The notes under the pieces were generated by a model that saw nothing but the letters and a program-made list of their open reading frames with translations, did no database searches and was not told where the DNA came from. The position numbers and the translations under genes were made by a program. A stretch of DNA of 5,644 bases from Pseudomonadota bacterium (GTDB lineage: Bacteria; Pseudomonadota; Gammaproteobacteria; Enterobacterales; Enterobacteriaceae): the NCBI GenBank assembly GCA_023454395.1, contig JAEYFY010000331.1, positions 1 to 5,644 on the forward strand. The letters are read 5' to 3'. This document shows, in pieces, positions 5,580-5,644 of this stretch; the stretch's first letter is position 1, and each line of letters opens with the position of its first letter.

Positions 5580-5644
5580 CTAAAGTATTCCCATCTCTGT
5601 CCAACGGAGGAACTCTATCCTCTTTTTCAGTGTCTTCTCGCACG
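5580..5644 (-). other. Upstream leader of the permease gene
   Basis: These 65 bases are all that is visible before the permease start. They contain a 5-bp hairpin (5607-5611 with 5618-5622, six-base loop), the string GGACAGAG shortly after it on the minus strand, and a reading frame open from the window edge that ends in TAG directly against the permease ATG. Within that frame the last five codons are ATG-GGA-ATA-CTT-TAG. No clear sigma-70 promoter is seen in this short piece. The upstream frame does not resemble the C-terminus of BrnQ as I remember it. Confidence 0.3.

Noticed and set aside
5580..5644. Glycine riboswitch before the permease
   Set aside because: Only GGACAGAG matches. The expected CTCTCAGG-like segment just before it is not present, and the aptamer core would lie outside the window, so no annotation is justified.

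Overview
The window looks like chromosome from a low-GC member of the Enterobacterales, most likely Morganellaceae (Proteus or Providencia type). The basis is a tRNA-Asp of enteric sequence that appears to be the distal tRNA of a ribosomal RNA operon, a YafD protein very close to the E. coli one as I remember it, a ProY-type permease, and an A+T-rich background. The genus is inferred and was not tested by any search.

Left part (1-1128): a short spacer with a hairpin, then tRNA-Asp(GUC) at 49-125 and a strong intrinsic terminator at 137-165. After an AT-rich gap, an extended -10 promoter and a perfect 16-bp palindrome precede yafD (343-1128), an endonuclease/exonuclease/phosphatase (EEP) family protein. 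In E. coli the order is rrnH - aspU - dkgB - yafC - yafD. Here yafD directly follows the tRNA, so dkgB and yafC are absent from this position.

Middle part (1129-4180): a probable three-gene sulfur operon with gaps of 11 and 19 bp. It encodes a sulfide:quinone-oxidoreductase-like flavoprotein (1313-2506), a small DUF1641 protein (2518-2916) and a methionine gamma-lyase (2936-4117). The lyase should split L-methionine into methanethiol, 2-oxobutyrate and ammonia, and members of its family can also release H2S from homocysteine or cysteine. The flavoprotein is the natural candidate to oxidise the reduced sulfur product at the membrane and pass electrons to quinone, with DUF1641 as a likely accessory protein. 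The flavoprotein keeps one expected redox cysteine (Cys167), appears to lack the second (Ala348 there) and has a cysteine elsewhere (Cys318), so its substrate may not be plain sulfide. This cluster is the most interesting object in the window.

Right part (4146-5644): a bidirectional terminator separates the operon from a convergent minus-strand amino-acid permease of ProY type (4212-5579). Only 65 bp upstream of its start are visible. They hold a weak Shine-Dalgarno sequence, a small hairpin and a reading frame that stops immediately before the permease ATG.

No insertion sequence, CRISPR array, phage gene or replication origin was seen, and no gene-free stretch exceeds 300 bases.
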